DNA of 7,768 bases from an uncultured Alistipes sp. (lineage in GTDB: Bacteria > Bacteroidota > Bacteroidia > Bacteroidales > Rikenellaceae), in the NCBI GenBank assembly GCA_900546005.1, contig URBJ01000099.1, forward strand, positions 1 through 7,768, given 5' to 3'. This document shows, piece by piece, positions 1-7,768 of the stretch. Each line of letters starts with the position of its first letter. Positions within the stretch are counted from its first letter, which is position 1. A program made the position numbers and the translations under genes. A model generated the notes under the pieces. The model was not told the origin of the DNA, searched no databases, and saw only the letters and a program-made list of their open reading frames with translations.

Positions 1-346
1 CATTTTTTCTCGTGACACCCCATTATTTTTGGGGTATGATTACAATTTTATAAAATTTCAATTCGAAATCATTTCAACTTTATCGCATCGTTTTTTATAC
101 TATACATACCGTATTCAGTCAATATTTTACACGAAACAGGCCATTTTATATTCAAATCGTAAGTAAAAACTCCACATCGATTACTTTTAGACAAAAATCT
201 GCAACACCCCCTAAATTTCCCACCCCAACAAGAAAAAACACACAAAATATTCAGACACCCCTCCATTTTTACCTCCTAAACGCAAAAACATCTAAAATCG
301 ACTAATGCCATCCGTTTTTTACACCCTCCTTCACAAGAAAACACGC
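1..346. other. AT-rich intergenic region without a confident gene
   Basis: This stretch lies beyond the terminator of the leftward operon. It is AT-rich and has homopolymer runs and stop codons in most frames. Three small structures are visible: a weak hairpin with arms ACCCC (17-21) and GGGGT (31-35), a perfect 14-base AT palindrome at 44-57, and one 65-codon minus-strand reading frame described separately. A minus-strand ATG at 3-1 touches the window edge and could be the start of the next leftward gene, which cannot be tested here. I see no RNA gene, repeat array or insertion sequence. Confidence 0.6.
69..266 (-). CDS. Doubtful small cysteine-rich ORF (65 aa)
   Basis: This is a 65-codon reading frame in an otherwise empty AT-rich region. 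I do not recognise the product. It has six Cys in the first 31 residues and one more at residue 46, a Lys-rich C-terminus, and no clear signal peptide or membrane segment. The one argument for it is an AGGAGGT Shine-Dalgarno sequence on the minus strand (plus strand 271-277), four bases before the ATG, a perfect match to the consensus. No other gene in this window has such a site. Against it are the low-complexity AT-rich composition, the unusual amino acid content and the lack of any family resemblance. A chance reading frame is more likely. Confidence 0.15.
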   Translation of the reverse strand: MEGCLNILCVFSCWGGKFRGCCRFLSKSNRCGVFTYDLNIKWPVSCKILTEYGMYSIKNDAIKLK

Positions 347-393
347 AAAAAAAGCAGGACACCTTCCGGTAAACCTCCCAGAAGATGTCCTGC
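347..393 (-). terminator. Intrinsic terminator of the ligA-to-C11 transcription unit
   Basis: Read on the minus strand, a 13-base-pair stem joins plus-strand 381-393 with 354-366. It has one U-G wobble and a 14-base loop, and is followed directly by seven T residues (plus strand 347-353). The wobble becomes a C-A mismatch if read on the plus strand, so the element is built for leftward transcription. It lies about 35 bases after the stop codon of the C11 peptidase gene, the last gene of the leftward run, and marks the end of that transcription unit. Confidence 0.9.
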
Positions 394-427
394 CTTCCAC
401 TCAGACACCCTGTTGTCTATACTGAAA

Positions 428-1642
428 TCAATATGAAATACCCAACGCCTTTGCCCAAGATGTTTCCAGATAGGCCGACTGCAACAACTCCAACCCCTCG
501 GCTTCCCGGGGCACATAAGTCGACAGCCCACTATTCGCATTCACCTTAATGAGATGATTCGACGATCCCGAGTAGGCACTATATACATAAGGTGTAGAAT
601 CCGCATAGCGTACCGTCCGTCCCAGCTGCTCGACAAAATCTGTCCGTAACACCGAATCGCCCGGCATCCGCACATAATAATCCTCCATATCAAAAAAAAC
701 ATGACTCGACATGTTTTCGAGATACTGCACGTCATCGAGATCGACCGCAGCGGGATTCGCCGTCGCATAAAAAGCCTTGGCCGCCGCCGCTAAAGCCTCC
801 ATCTGATCCATCTGCACAAGCGAGATCATCGCATAATCCAGATTAGACTGCTCGTGAAACTCCATAAACAACCGACAGAACTGTTCGAGCCGAGGGGTCG
901 CAGCAAACAATTCGGGCAACACCTTATTATAAGGTATACCTTCAGCCAAAAGTTCGGATGCCGACGCAAGGACATATTTCGTTGCATACCGTAAATCATA
1001 CAACGTTTCGACATTGCTCATAAAACAGGCATCGAATACCACAAATTCGAGTTCACGGTTTTTCGGGAGAGCTGCCGCCAAATCGGATATCTCCATAAAA
1101 TCGCTACCGTCCTGCCCGAACCACTTGGTCAGCAACGCATCCGGATCTCGACTCCATATCCCCTCACCTACAAAATCACCGGTAGGGGAGCTGACTGAAC
1201 TTTTCGGTGTACTTTTCAACAGCACGCCCGCCGGCACCCATCCCGACGCATGAGACCACAACACCATTCCGTAAGAGTCCGACGGAAAGAGTTGCCGTAC
1301 CCGAGCCCACTTTTGCGAAAAGATCTCTACAGAGGCTGAATTTTCCTCCTCGTATTGCTCAACAACCCGAATCGTGTCGCCCGTTACCTGCAACAGTTGC
1401 GGCTCCCGTCCTCGAATATCGGCGTAAACGACCAGATGGGATTTCGAATCGACTTGGGTCATACCGGCCTTCATCTTCTCCAGATCCCGTTGCGCATAGC
1501 TGCTCAAGTTATTATCGGCCGCCATGTAGACGAAGATCGTCCGTTCTCCATAGACTATCGGAGTCGGGAGATCACTCTTACGACATCCCGCAGTCGACAG
1601 AACAAACACCAAATAGGTAAAATATCGATAAATCTTTTTCAT
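428..1642 (-). CDS. Clostripain-family (peptidase C11) lipoprotein
   Basis: The product is a cysteine peptidase of the clostripain family (clan CD, typically Arg/Lys specific), predicted to be a lipid-anchored envelope protein. From the start used here it has 404 residues. A lysine-rich N-terminus and hydrophobic stretch end in STAGC, giving a lipidated Cys20. The family N-terminal motif VYMAADNNL lies near residues 38-46. The catalytic His is His131 in VLWSHASGW and the catalytic Cys is Cys206 in FDACFMSNVE. The residue after the His is Ala, where Gly is usual. About 75 residues separate His and Cys, including a polar Ser/Thr-rich insert. It is the last gene of the leftward run and is followed by a strong terminator. 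The ATG at 1642 is preferred because of its compact signal peptide and A-rich leader. The ATG at 1663 adds seven residues and overlaps the TPM stop codon as TGATG, suggesting translational coupling, and is a real alternative. The family call is firm; substrates are unknown. Confidence 0.88.
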   Translation of the reverse strand: MKKIYRYFTYLVFVLSTAGCRKSDLPTPIVYGERTIFVYMAADNNLSSYAQRDLEKMKAGMTQVDSKSHLVVYADIRGREPQLLQVTGDTIRVVEQYEEENSASVEIFSQKWARVRQLFPSDSYGMVLWSHASGWVPAGVLLKSTPKSSVSSPTGDFVGEGIWSRDPDALLTKWFGQDGSDFMEISDLAAALPKNRELEFVVFDACFMSNVETLYDLRYATKYVLASASELLAEGIPYNKVLPELFAATPRLEQFCRLFMEFHEQSNLDYAMISLVQMDQMEALAAAAKAFYATANPAAVDLDDVQYLENMSSHVFFDMEDYYVRMPGDSVLRTDFVEQLGRTVRYADSTPYVYSAYSGSSNHLIKVNANSGLSTYVPREAEGLELLQSAYLETSWAKALGISY

Positions 1643-1662
1643 TTTTATCACACACTTTTTCA

Positions 1663-2424
1663 TCACCAAGAACGACCCGCGCCTCCTCCACCCGAGGAGC
1701 CTCCGCCAAAGCCACCGAATCCGCCGAAAGAACCTCCGCCGGAACCGCCTCTGAAGATCAATGGAGGAATCCATCCGCCACTGCTGTGCCCTCCGTTTCC
1801 ACCACCTCGTCTTCCGGAAGAAAAAAACAGCATCATAAAGAGCAACACGATGAACACGATCAACGCTCCTGCCCCGGGACCTTTGGCTCCATTGTACTCC
1901 TCTGCCGTAAACTCTCCCTTCGTAAGCTGTATCAACACATCTACGGAACGGTCCAGCCCGGTGTATATATCACCATTACGGAAAGCAGGAATCATCTCCA
2001 CATCGAGTATTCGTCCTGCTGTAATATCGGGCACGACACCTTCCAATCCATACCCCACCGAAATAAAGGCCTCTCCCCGAGAATCTGCCGTCGAGGGTTT
2101 TATCAGAATCAGGATTCCGTTATCCTTTCCCTTCCGACCTACACCCCACTGTTCATGAAGGCGTTGCGCATAATCCGACGGCGCATACCCCTCGAGGTCG
2201 TTGACCGTCACCACTGCGATCTGAGTCGAGGTCTCGCGGTCAAAGTTTTCCAGCTTCTGTTCCAGAGCCTGTTGCTGGCTGTCGCTGAGCAGTCCTGCAA
2301 AATCGTTGACCAATCGAGGCGGCGACATCGGTTCGGGCAAAGAGAAAGCCGCGAGCGGCAAGCCCAACAGCACCCACAAAAGACACAATCCCGACAGAAA
2401 CTTGCACGTAACAAACTTTACCAT
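1663..2424 (-). CDS. TPM-domain membrane protein with Gly-rich tail (YgcG-like)
   Basis: This 253-residue protein has the full YgcG/TPM layout. A signal peptide or N-terminal membrane segment covers about residues 8-28. A TPM domain follows, from about residue 35 to 170, with the hallmark stretches VNDFAGLLSD, TQIAVVTVNDLEGY, DNGILILI and VGYGLEG. A second membrane helix lies at about 184-202. The tail, from residue 204, is rich in Gly and Ser and ends in AGRSW, as is usual for the family. The domain should lie outside the cytoplasmic membrane. TPM domains have been linked to phosphatase activity in plant thylakoid TLP18.3 and to photosystem II repair, but bacterial YgcG proteins have no settled function. 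It starts 12 bases after lemA, a common pairing, and its stop codon overlaps the upstream candidate start of the C11 peptidase gene. There is no Shine-Dalgarno sequence at the start. Confidence 0.92.
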   Translation of the reverse strand: MVKFVTCKFLSGLCLLWVLLGLPLAAFSLPEPMSPPRLVNDFAGLLSDSQQQALEQKLENFDRETSTQIAVVTVNDLEGYAPSDYAQRLHEQWGVGRKGKDNGILILIKPSTADSRGEAFISVGYGLEGVVPDITAGRILDVEMIPAFRNGDIYTGLDRSVDVLIQLTKGEFTAEEYNGAKGPGAGALIVFIVLLFMMLFFSSGRRGGGNGGHSSGGWIPPLIFRGGSGGGSFGGFGGFGGGSSGGGGAGRSW

Positions 2425-2436
2425 ATACGTCGCGGC

Positions 2437-3024
2437 TTAAAACTCGACTTTGGGTGCGGTTTCAGCGCCCTGTTGTGCCTCAAAATAGCTAACCGGTTCG
2501 AATCCGTAGAGATTCGACAGAATATTTCTCGGGAACATCTTTATATAGGTATTGAACTGACGGGCCGTCTCATTAAACTTACGACGTTCGACCGAAATCC
2601 GATTCTCGGTTCCCTCGAGCTGAGTTTGCAGATCGCGAAAATTCTGGTTCGCCTTCAGGTCGGGATAGTTCTCCGAAATCGCCATCAAGCGGCTTAAGGC
2701 CGAAGAGAGCTCCCCTTGAGCCTGATCGAATTTCGCCAATGCTTCGGCATCGTTGATATCGATACGGGTCTGACTGGCCTGTGCCCGCGCTTCGGTGACC
2801 TGATCCAGCGTACTTTTTTCGTGTTCGGCATACCCCTTGACCGTACTTACAAGATTCGGGATCAGGTCTGCACGACGCTGGTACTGGTTCTCGATCTGGC
2901 TCGACTGCGCCTGAACCTCCTCATTCAGCCGAACCATCTCGTTGTAACTCCCCTTCATCCATGAATAGACTCCCAATACGACGATCACTACGATCGCCAA
3001 AACAATCAATCCTTTGCGTTTCAT
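2437..3024 (-). CDS. lemA: LemA family protein
   Basis: This 195-residue protein matches LemA along its full length. A single N-terminal membrane helix covers about residues 5-22. The signature YNEMVRLNEEV (27-37) and the strongly conserved QIENQYQRRADLIPNLV (43-59) followed by TVKGYAEHE come next, then a helical coiled region with the second conserved block RFNTYIKMFPRN-like around residues 156-167 and NLYGFEP at 171-177. LemA folds as an antiparallel helical bundle facing the periplasm or cell exterior in most models; its biochemical role is unknown. The name comes from a Listeria antigen. It begins 46 bases after the DUF4919-like gene and ends 12 bases before the TPM gene, with which it is probably co-transcribed. 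No Shine-Dalgarno sequence precedes the ATG, as is usual in Bacteroidota. Confidence 0.95.
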   Translation of the reverse strand: MKRKGLIVLAIVVIVVLGVYSWMKGSYNEMVRLNEEVQAQSSQIENQYQRRADLIPNLVSTVKGYAEHEKSTLDQVTEARAQASQTRIDINDAEALAKFDQAQGELSSALSRLMAISENYPDLKANQNFRDLQTQLEGTENRISVERRKFNETARQFNTYIKMFPRNILSNLYGFEPVSYFEAQQGAETAPKVEF

Positions 3025-3070
3025 TGCTACAATTTATTATCTGACTTCATTTACACATCCCACAGCACTC

Positions 3071-3850
3071 CTACTCGGTCTTGATTACCGTAGGCGCCAC
3101 ACGTTTCTTCAACGGAATGCCATTGAATTCCCAACCGGTACTGCGTTTTTCCGGTTTTTTTTCAGGACGTTTCATATAGATACGACTAAAGTCAAAATAG
3201 TAACCCTTCACTCCCTTCTGTTTCACCAAAACCGGGAGATAGGCCACACTCCGACTAATGATCTGTTCCTTTTTGCAACGGATGTTCGCACTGGCCAAGA
3301 AATCGTTCACGTGCGAAAAGTAGATGATGTGCCAAGGTGATTTCTCGGACAGCCCTGTACCTGACGAACGAATCGCATCGAGAATTCCCTCCAAGCGATA
3401 GTAGTTGATCCGCTCATTCAACGTATCGCCGATCGAGCCGTAGGCATACACCAGATAGTTGACCAGCGACGGAGAGAACGGTTCACGCTCCATCGCCTCC
3501 TTGCCCAACCGGATGATTTCATGGAAATCAGCCTCACCCAACGAATCCGATTCGAGAATCATCAGGATCTTGTCGTGAGCCAGCGGCGTCTCGAACGGTT
3601 TGTATTCGGGCTGCCACACGAAACCATAGTAGAGGTGACGATAATCCTCCAACGTCAGTGTAGTATCCCCTTCGCAATAACGATAGTAGAGATTCGGATA
3701 ATAATAGGGGGATGAACTATCCAGAGTTTCATACCGTATCCGATCGTTATCCGGTGCCCGGACAACACTATCCTCTTGGGCCGACAGTCGGTTGGCAAAA
3801 AACAGGACGGAAAGAAACAGCACAGCGTTTCGCATCAAACTTTTTATCAT
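3071..3850 (-). CDS. DUF4919-like secreted protein
   Basis: This 259-residue protein resembles the DUF4919 family of Bacteroidota, which has no known function. A signal peptide covers residues 1-24, with a likely signal peptidase I site after LSA and before Gln25. The mature part opens with the family-like stretch SSPYYYPNLYYRYCEGDTTL (47-66), then TLEDYRHLYYGFVWQPEY (66-83). A middle section is predicted helical (about 107-165, TPR-like in feel but without a clear repeat). The end contains GYYFDFSRIY (216-225) and a Lys/Arg-rich tail that may include the mature C-terminal strand. It has no lipobox and no membrane helix after the signal, so it is probably periplasmic or secreted. It lies between dapA (69 bases upstream) and lemA (46 bases downstream), in a run of envelope genes. 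The family assignment comes from recalled motifs. Confidence 0.8.
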   Translation of the reverse strand: MIKSLMRNAVLFLSVLFFANRLSAQEDSVVRAPDNDRIRYETLDSSSPYYYPNLYYRYCEGDTTLTLEDYRHLYYGFVWQPEYKPFETPLAHDKILMILESDSLGEADFHEIIRLGKEAMEREPFSPSLVNYLVYAYGSIGDTLNERINYYRLEGILDAIRSSGTGLSEKSPWHIIYFSHVNDFLASANIRCKKEQIISRSVAYLPVLVKQKGVKGYYFDFSRIYMKRPEKKPEKRSTGWEFNGIPLKKRVAPTVIKTE

Positions 3851-3894
3851 CGTTTTCGATTTACAAGATCCACTCTTAAAACGGTGAAATTACA

Positions 3895-3929
3895 CAAATA
3901 TTTGATGCGAAAAAGTATTTTACCTCAAA
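3895..3929 (-). promoter_or_regulatory. Possible promoter for the DUF4919-lemA-TPM-C11 genes
   Basis: On the minus strand AATATTTG (3902-3895) matches the Bacteroidota -7 element TAnnTTTG with one mismatch, and TTTG (3929-3926) could be the -33 element. The 23-base spacing is at or beyond the upper end of the usual range, and the -33 element lies inside the 3' end of dapA. The start codon is 45 bases from the -7 box. The -7 box overlaps a perfect 10-base palindrome, CAAATATTTG (3895-3904). The 69-base gap is the widest in the leftward run, so an internal promoter here is plausible but unproven. Confidence 0.3.
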
Positions 3930-4807
3930 TCGTTCGATTTTAGAAGCATTCCTATTCTGTTTCGGAGCTGCTCGCTGACCGGAACCAACGGCAGACGCAA
4001 ACGATTTTCGATCAGTCCGCAACACGAGAGAGCCGCTTTCACCCCGGAAGGATTTCCTTCGGCAAACAGCGCATCGACCGTCTCCATCATCGAGAGATGC
4101 AACGGAGCGGCTTCTGCAAAACGCCCCTCGAGAGCCAGATGCACCATCTTACAGAACTTCTCGGGAAATACATTGGCGGCGACGGAGATCACCCCTGCTC
4201 CTCCCAATGCGACCATCGGCAGGGTCAAATTATCGTCCCCCGAAACTACCGCGAAATCGGCAGGACACCCTTTCAATATATTTGCTGCCTGAGGCAGTGA
4301 TCCGCCGGCCTCTTTAATGGCGATAATCTTCGGGCAGTCGTGTACCAGCCGCAACACCGTGGCCGGAGACATATTTACGCCCGTACGTCCGGGCACATTG
4401 TACAGCACCACGCTGCACGGAGAGGCCTCCGCAACAGCCTTGAAATGCTGATAAATCCCCTCTTGCGAAGGTTTATTATAATAGGGCGTTACTGAAAGTA
4501 TGGCATCGATTCCGTCGAAGTCACCCGTACGAAGATAGGAGACCACATCGGCCGTACAATTTCCGCCCGCTCCCAAAATGATCGGAAGGCGTCCACCATT
4601 GACCTCTTTGACACAACGGACAACCGACTTCCTCTCCTCCTGAGAGAGCGTCGGGGTTTCGGCCGTCGTTCCGAGTACGACCAAGTAGTCCACCCCGCCG
4701 GCAATTACGTGTTCGACCAAATGCGTCAATGCGGTATAATCGACCGCACCGTCCTCTGTAAAGGGAGTTACCAAGGCGACTCCTACTCCTTTCATGTTAG
4801 GTTTCAT
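3920..4807 (-). CDS. dapA: 4-hydroxy-tetrahydrodipicolinate synthase
   Basis: DapA condenses pyruvate with L-aspartate 4-semialdehyde, the first committed step towards diaminopimelate and lysine, in the cytoplasm. The 295-residue length is typical. The Schiff-base lysine is Lys165 in IIAIKEAGG. The catalytic triad is complete: Thr48 in LGTTAETPTLS, Tyr110 in TPYYNKPSQEG and Tyr136 in LYNVPGRTG. Arg141 matches the residue that binds the carboxylate of the aldehyde substrate in E. coli. The glycine-rich VSGDDNLTLPM (188-198) is also characteristic. The related N-acetylneuraminate lyase and KDG aldolase are less likely given GTTAE, the YYNKP motif and PGRTG. It starts 36 bases after ligA and is probably transcribed from the ligA promoter and possibly from an internal one. 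An ATG four codons downstream (4795) would give a start closer to many homologues. Confidence 0.96.
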   Translation of the reverse strand: MKPNMKGVGVALVTPFTEDGAVDYTALTHLVEHVIAGGVDYLVVLGTTAETPTLSQEERKSVVRCVKEVNGGRLPIILGAGGNCTADVVSYLRTGDFDGIDAILSVTPYYNKPSQEGIYQHFKAVAEASPCSVVLYNVPGRTGVNMSPATVLRLVHDCPKIIAIKEAGGSLPQAANILKGCPADFAVVSGDDNLTLPMVALGGAGVISVAANVFPEKFCKMVHLALEGRFAEAAPLHLSMMETVDALFAEGNPSGVKAALSCCGLIENRLRLPLVPVSEQLRNRIGMLLKSNDLR

Positions 4808-4810
4808 CTC

Positions 4811-4843
4811 AAAATGTTAATTTCCGCACAAAAATAACATTTT
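4811..4843 (-). promoter_or_regulatory. Inverted repeat with embedded -7 element upstream of dapA
   Basis: The ligA-dapA gap contains a perfect 9-base inverted repeat, AAAATGTTA (4811-4819) and TAACATTTT (4835-4843), separated by 15 bases. On the minus strand TATTTTTG (4836-4829) is an exact match to the Bacteroidota -7 element TAnnTTTG and would start transcription about 15 bases before the dapA ATG. No -33 TTG lies at the usual spacing; the nearest (4852-4849) is only 12 bases away. The stem is too AT-rich, and lacks a T tract after it, to be a convincing terminator. It may be a protein-binding site or chance. Confidence 0.35.
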
Positions 4844-7000
<2,157 letters not shown>

Positions 7001-7011
7001 CTAAACAGAGA

Positions 7012-7019
7012 CAAAGCTA
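7012..7019 (-). promoter_or_regulatory. Candidate -7 element of the ligA promoter
   Basis: On the minus strand TAGCTTTG is an exact match to the Bacteroidota -7 consensus TAnnTTTG. It would place the transcription start near 7005 and give ligA a leader of about 46 bases. A good -33 TTG at the expected 17-23 base spacing is missing; the nearest TTG (7034-7032) is 12 bases away. The call rests on the -7 match and the position. Confidence 0.45.
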
Positions 7020-7104
7020 ACAAAAGAAACTCAAGATTCCGAACAGAGACCGGACACGGATCGAAGCTCAGGGAAAATAATTTCGTTTTCGTGACTTCTT
7101 CTGG

Positions 7105-7132
7105 TTGGATCGCTAAATTTTATTTATACTTG
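7105..7132 (+). promoter_or_regulatory. Candidate promoter of the 108-residue ORF
   Basis: TTG (7105-7107) and TATACTTG (7125-7132) lie 17 bases apart. They match the Bacteroidota promoter pattern TTG, 17-23 bases, TAnnTTTG, with one mismatch in the -7 box. Transcription would begin near 7139, giving a short leader of about 16 bases before the ATG at 7155. Such a start would fall at or before the alternative TTG codon at 7143, which supports the ATG as the true start. Confidence 0.5.
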
Positions 7133-7154
7133 CAGAAAAATTTTGGGGGAAGCA

Positions 7155-7481
7155 ATGACTAACTCAGCAAACAAGAAACAGAAAAAACGGGTGGTGGTCA
7201 GTTATAAAAATCTGAGCGCAGAACTTCGTGAGGAGGTGAAGAAGAAGTATCCAAACGGATACACTGACAGCATGATTCGCATCGACAAAGGGCCCGGAGA
7301 CTTTTTCTATGCGATTGTTTTAGAAACCGAAGACACCTCATACCTGATCAAAGTGGACGTCAAGGTGGATGATCGTGAAATCGACGATGACGACAAAGAC
7401 TTCTTCGACGACGAGGACGCAATCAAGGAGAACGACGAAATCATGGAAGCCGAAATGGAGGAGATGGAAGATACAGACTAA
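7155..7481 (+). CDS. Conserved-looking hypothetical protein with acidic tail (108 aa)
   Basis: I do not recognise a named family with confidence, although the central part feels like a small protein conserved among Bacteroidales. The N-terminus is basic (KKQKKR at residues 7-12). A compact core follows (about 13-71), containing VVVSYKNLS, KKKYPNGYTDSM, IRIDKGPGDFFYAIVLETED and YLIKVDVKV, which suggests a small alpha/beta fold. The last 37 residues contain 22 Asp or Glu and are probably disordered. There is no signal peptide or membrane helix, so it should be cytoplasmic. The ATG at 7155 is chosen over an in-frame TTG at 7143 because it is preceded by a G-rich GGGGGA and fits the candidate promoter. 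It is transcribed alone, diverging from ligA, and is followed by a hairpin terminator. The charge layout recalls nucleic-acid mimics or the RNA polymerase delta subunit, but only by analogy. Confidence 0.85.
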   Translation: MTNSANKKQKKRVVVSYKNLSAELREEVKKKYPNGYTDSMIRIDKGPGDFFYAIVLETEDTSYLIKVDVKVDDREIDDDDKDFFDDEDAIKENDEIMEAEMEEMEDTD

Positions 7482-7525
7482 CCCCAACATCCGATAAAAG
7501 ATCAAAACTCAAGTCACAAAAATAA

Positions 7526-7551
7526 AAGAGGAGCATTTTCATGCTCCTCTT
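7526..7551. terminator. Bidirectional intrinsic terminator between convergent genes
   Basis: A perfect 11-base-pair stem, AAGAGGAGCAT (7526-7536) with ATGCTCCTCTT (7541-7551), closes on a four-base TTTC loop. Read leftwards it is followed by a T-rich tract (complement of the A-rich bases 7516-7527). Read rightwards the tail is weaker (CTTGTTGTT). It lies 45 bases after the stop of the acidic-tail gene and 25 bases beyond the stop of the convergent minus-strand gene, so it probably serves both. Confidence 0.88.
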
Positions 7552-7575
7552 CTTGTTGTTATCCCTTAGACCGGA

Positions 7576-7768
7576 CTATTTGTCCCACTCCAAGATTTTG
7601 TAGAAATCGTAGGCCTCGGGATTGGCTATGTATTTCTTAGCAGCCTCGTAATCTTCCGGAGTCAGATAGTTCAGAATGTTTTTGATGACCATCGTGAATT
7701 TGTCCGAATTGATGTCGACCAAACGTGGCGGAATCTTACCGGTTTCGGGATCCTGAAGATCTTTCAGA
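7576..7768 (-). CDS. C-terminal part of an unidentified protein (partial)
   Basis: A minus-strand reading frame enters at the right edge and ends with TAG at 7578-7576, giving the last 63 residues of a protein whose start lies outside the window. The visible part includes DPETGKIPPRLVDINSDKF, then NILNYLTPEDYEAAKKYIAN, and ends in YDFYKILEWDK. It looks like an ordinary soluble, helical C-terminus without a membrane segment. Codon use matches the neighbouring genes, and the correctly placed terminator hairpin downstream supports it as a real gene. I cannot name the family from this fragment. Confidence 0.75.
   Translation of the reverse strand, partial: LKDLQDPETGKIPPRLVDINSDKFTMVIKNILNYLTPEDYEAAKKYIANPEAYDFYKILEWDK

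Noticed and set aside
44..57. Perfect 14-base AT palindrome
   Set aside because: It contains only A and T, and such palindromes are frequent by chance in AT-rich intergenic DNA. There is no supporting gene context within the window.
251..410. The 10-mer TCAGACACCC repeated at 251-260 and 401-410, exactly 150 bases apart, with GACACCC again at 14-20
   Set aside because: The flanks do not match and the copies are short. In an AT-rich region with many CACCC runs this can arise by chance, and no array continues.
1664..1774. An N-terminal extension of the C11 peptidase gene up to 1774
   Set aside because: The extension is Arg/Trp-rich, would lie entirely over the TPM glycine-rich tail in another frame, and would bury the lipoprotein signal inside the protein.
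1690..1815. Repeat-like GGN codon runs in the TPM gene
   Set aside because: These encode the glycine-rich tail usual for YgcG/TPM proteins and are not a DNA repeat element.
1355..2158. A 267-codon plus-strand frame with a proline-rich middle
   Set aside because: The proline run is the antisense reading of the glycine-rich tail of the TPM protein, so it is not an independent gene.
1786..2697. A 303-codon open frame on the plus strand opposite the TPM and lemA genes
   Set aside because: It spans two well-supported minus-strand genes and their gap, has no recognisable motif, and starts with low-complexity Ser/His/Gln sequence.
7143..7154. TTG at 7143 as the start of the acidic-tail gene
   Set aside because: It falls almost at the predicted transcription start and overlaps the G-rich stretch that probably helps ribosome binding. 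The ATG at 7155 fits better.

Overview
The window looks like a chromosomal segment from a member of the Bacteroidota, most likely the order Bacteroidales. The reasons are a DUF4919-type secreted protein, leaders without a Shine-Dalgarno sequence in front of nearly every gene, candidate promoters with the Bacteroidota -7 element TAnnTTTG, and a LigA and DapA of the type seen in gut Bacteroidales. Rikenellaceae/Alistipes would fit, but this cannot be settled from the sequence alone. Nothing suggests a mobile element, CRISPR array, tRNA or rRNA.

Layout. Bases 1-427 are AT-rich and hold no confident gene, but they contain a strong intrinsic terminator (347-393) for the leftward transcription unit. 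From 428 to 6958 six genes lie head to tail on the minus strand. In transcription order they are ligA (NAD-dependent DNA ligase), dapA (4-hydroxy-tetrahydrodipicolinate synthase), a DUF4919-like secreted protein, lemA, a TPM-domain membrane protein with a glycine-rich tail, and a clostripain-like (C11) lipoprotein peptidase. Gaps are 36, 69, 46, 12 and 20 bases, or a 1-base TGATG overlap for the last pair if its upstream start is used. Bases 6959-7154 are a divergent promoter region. At 7155-7481 a plus-strand gene encodes a 108-residue protein with a basic N-terminus and a very acidic tail. A hairpin at 7526-7551 separates it from a convergent minus-strand gene whose 3' end (7576-7768) runs off the window.

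How the genes fit together. ligA and dapA are housekeeping genes for DNA repair/replication and for lysine and diaminopimelate synthesis. The four downstream genes all look like envelope proteins: a secreted DUF4919 protein, LemA, TPM and a lipoprotein protease. LemA and TPM-domain proteins are a known recurrent pair. The tightly linked C11 lipoprotein suggests an envelope module in which a protease works with or on the LemA/TPM pair, but this is inference from context.

Most of the window is ordinary. The points most worth a second look are the C-terminal QGSLF motif on LigA (candidate sliding-clamp binding peptide), the lemA-TPM-C11 arrangement with an altered HA in place of HG at the protease active site, the charge-polarised 108-residue protein, and an inverted repeat combined with a -7 element in the ligA-dapA gap.
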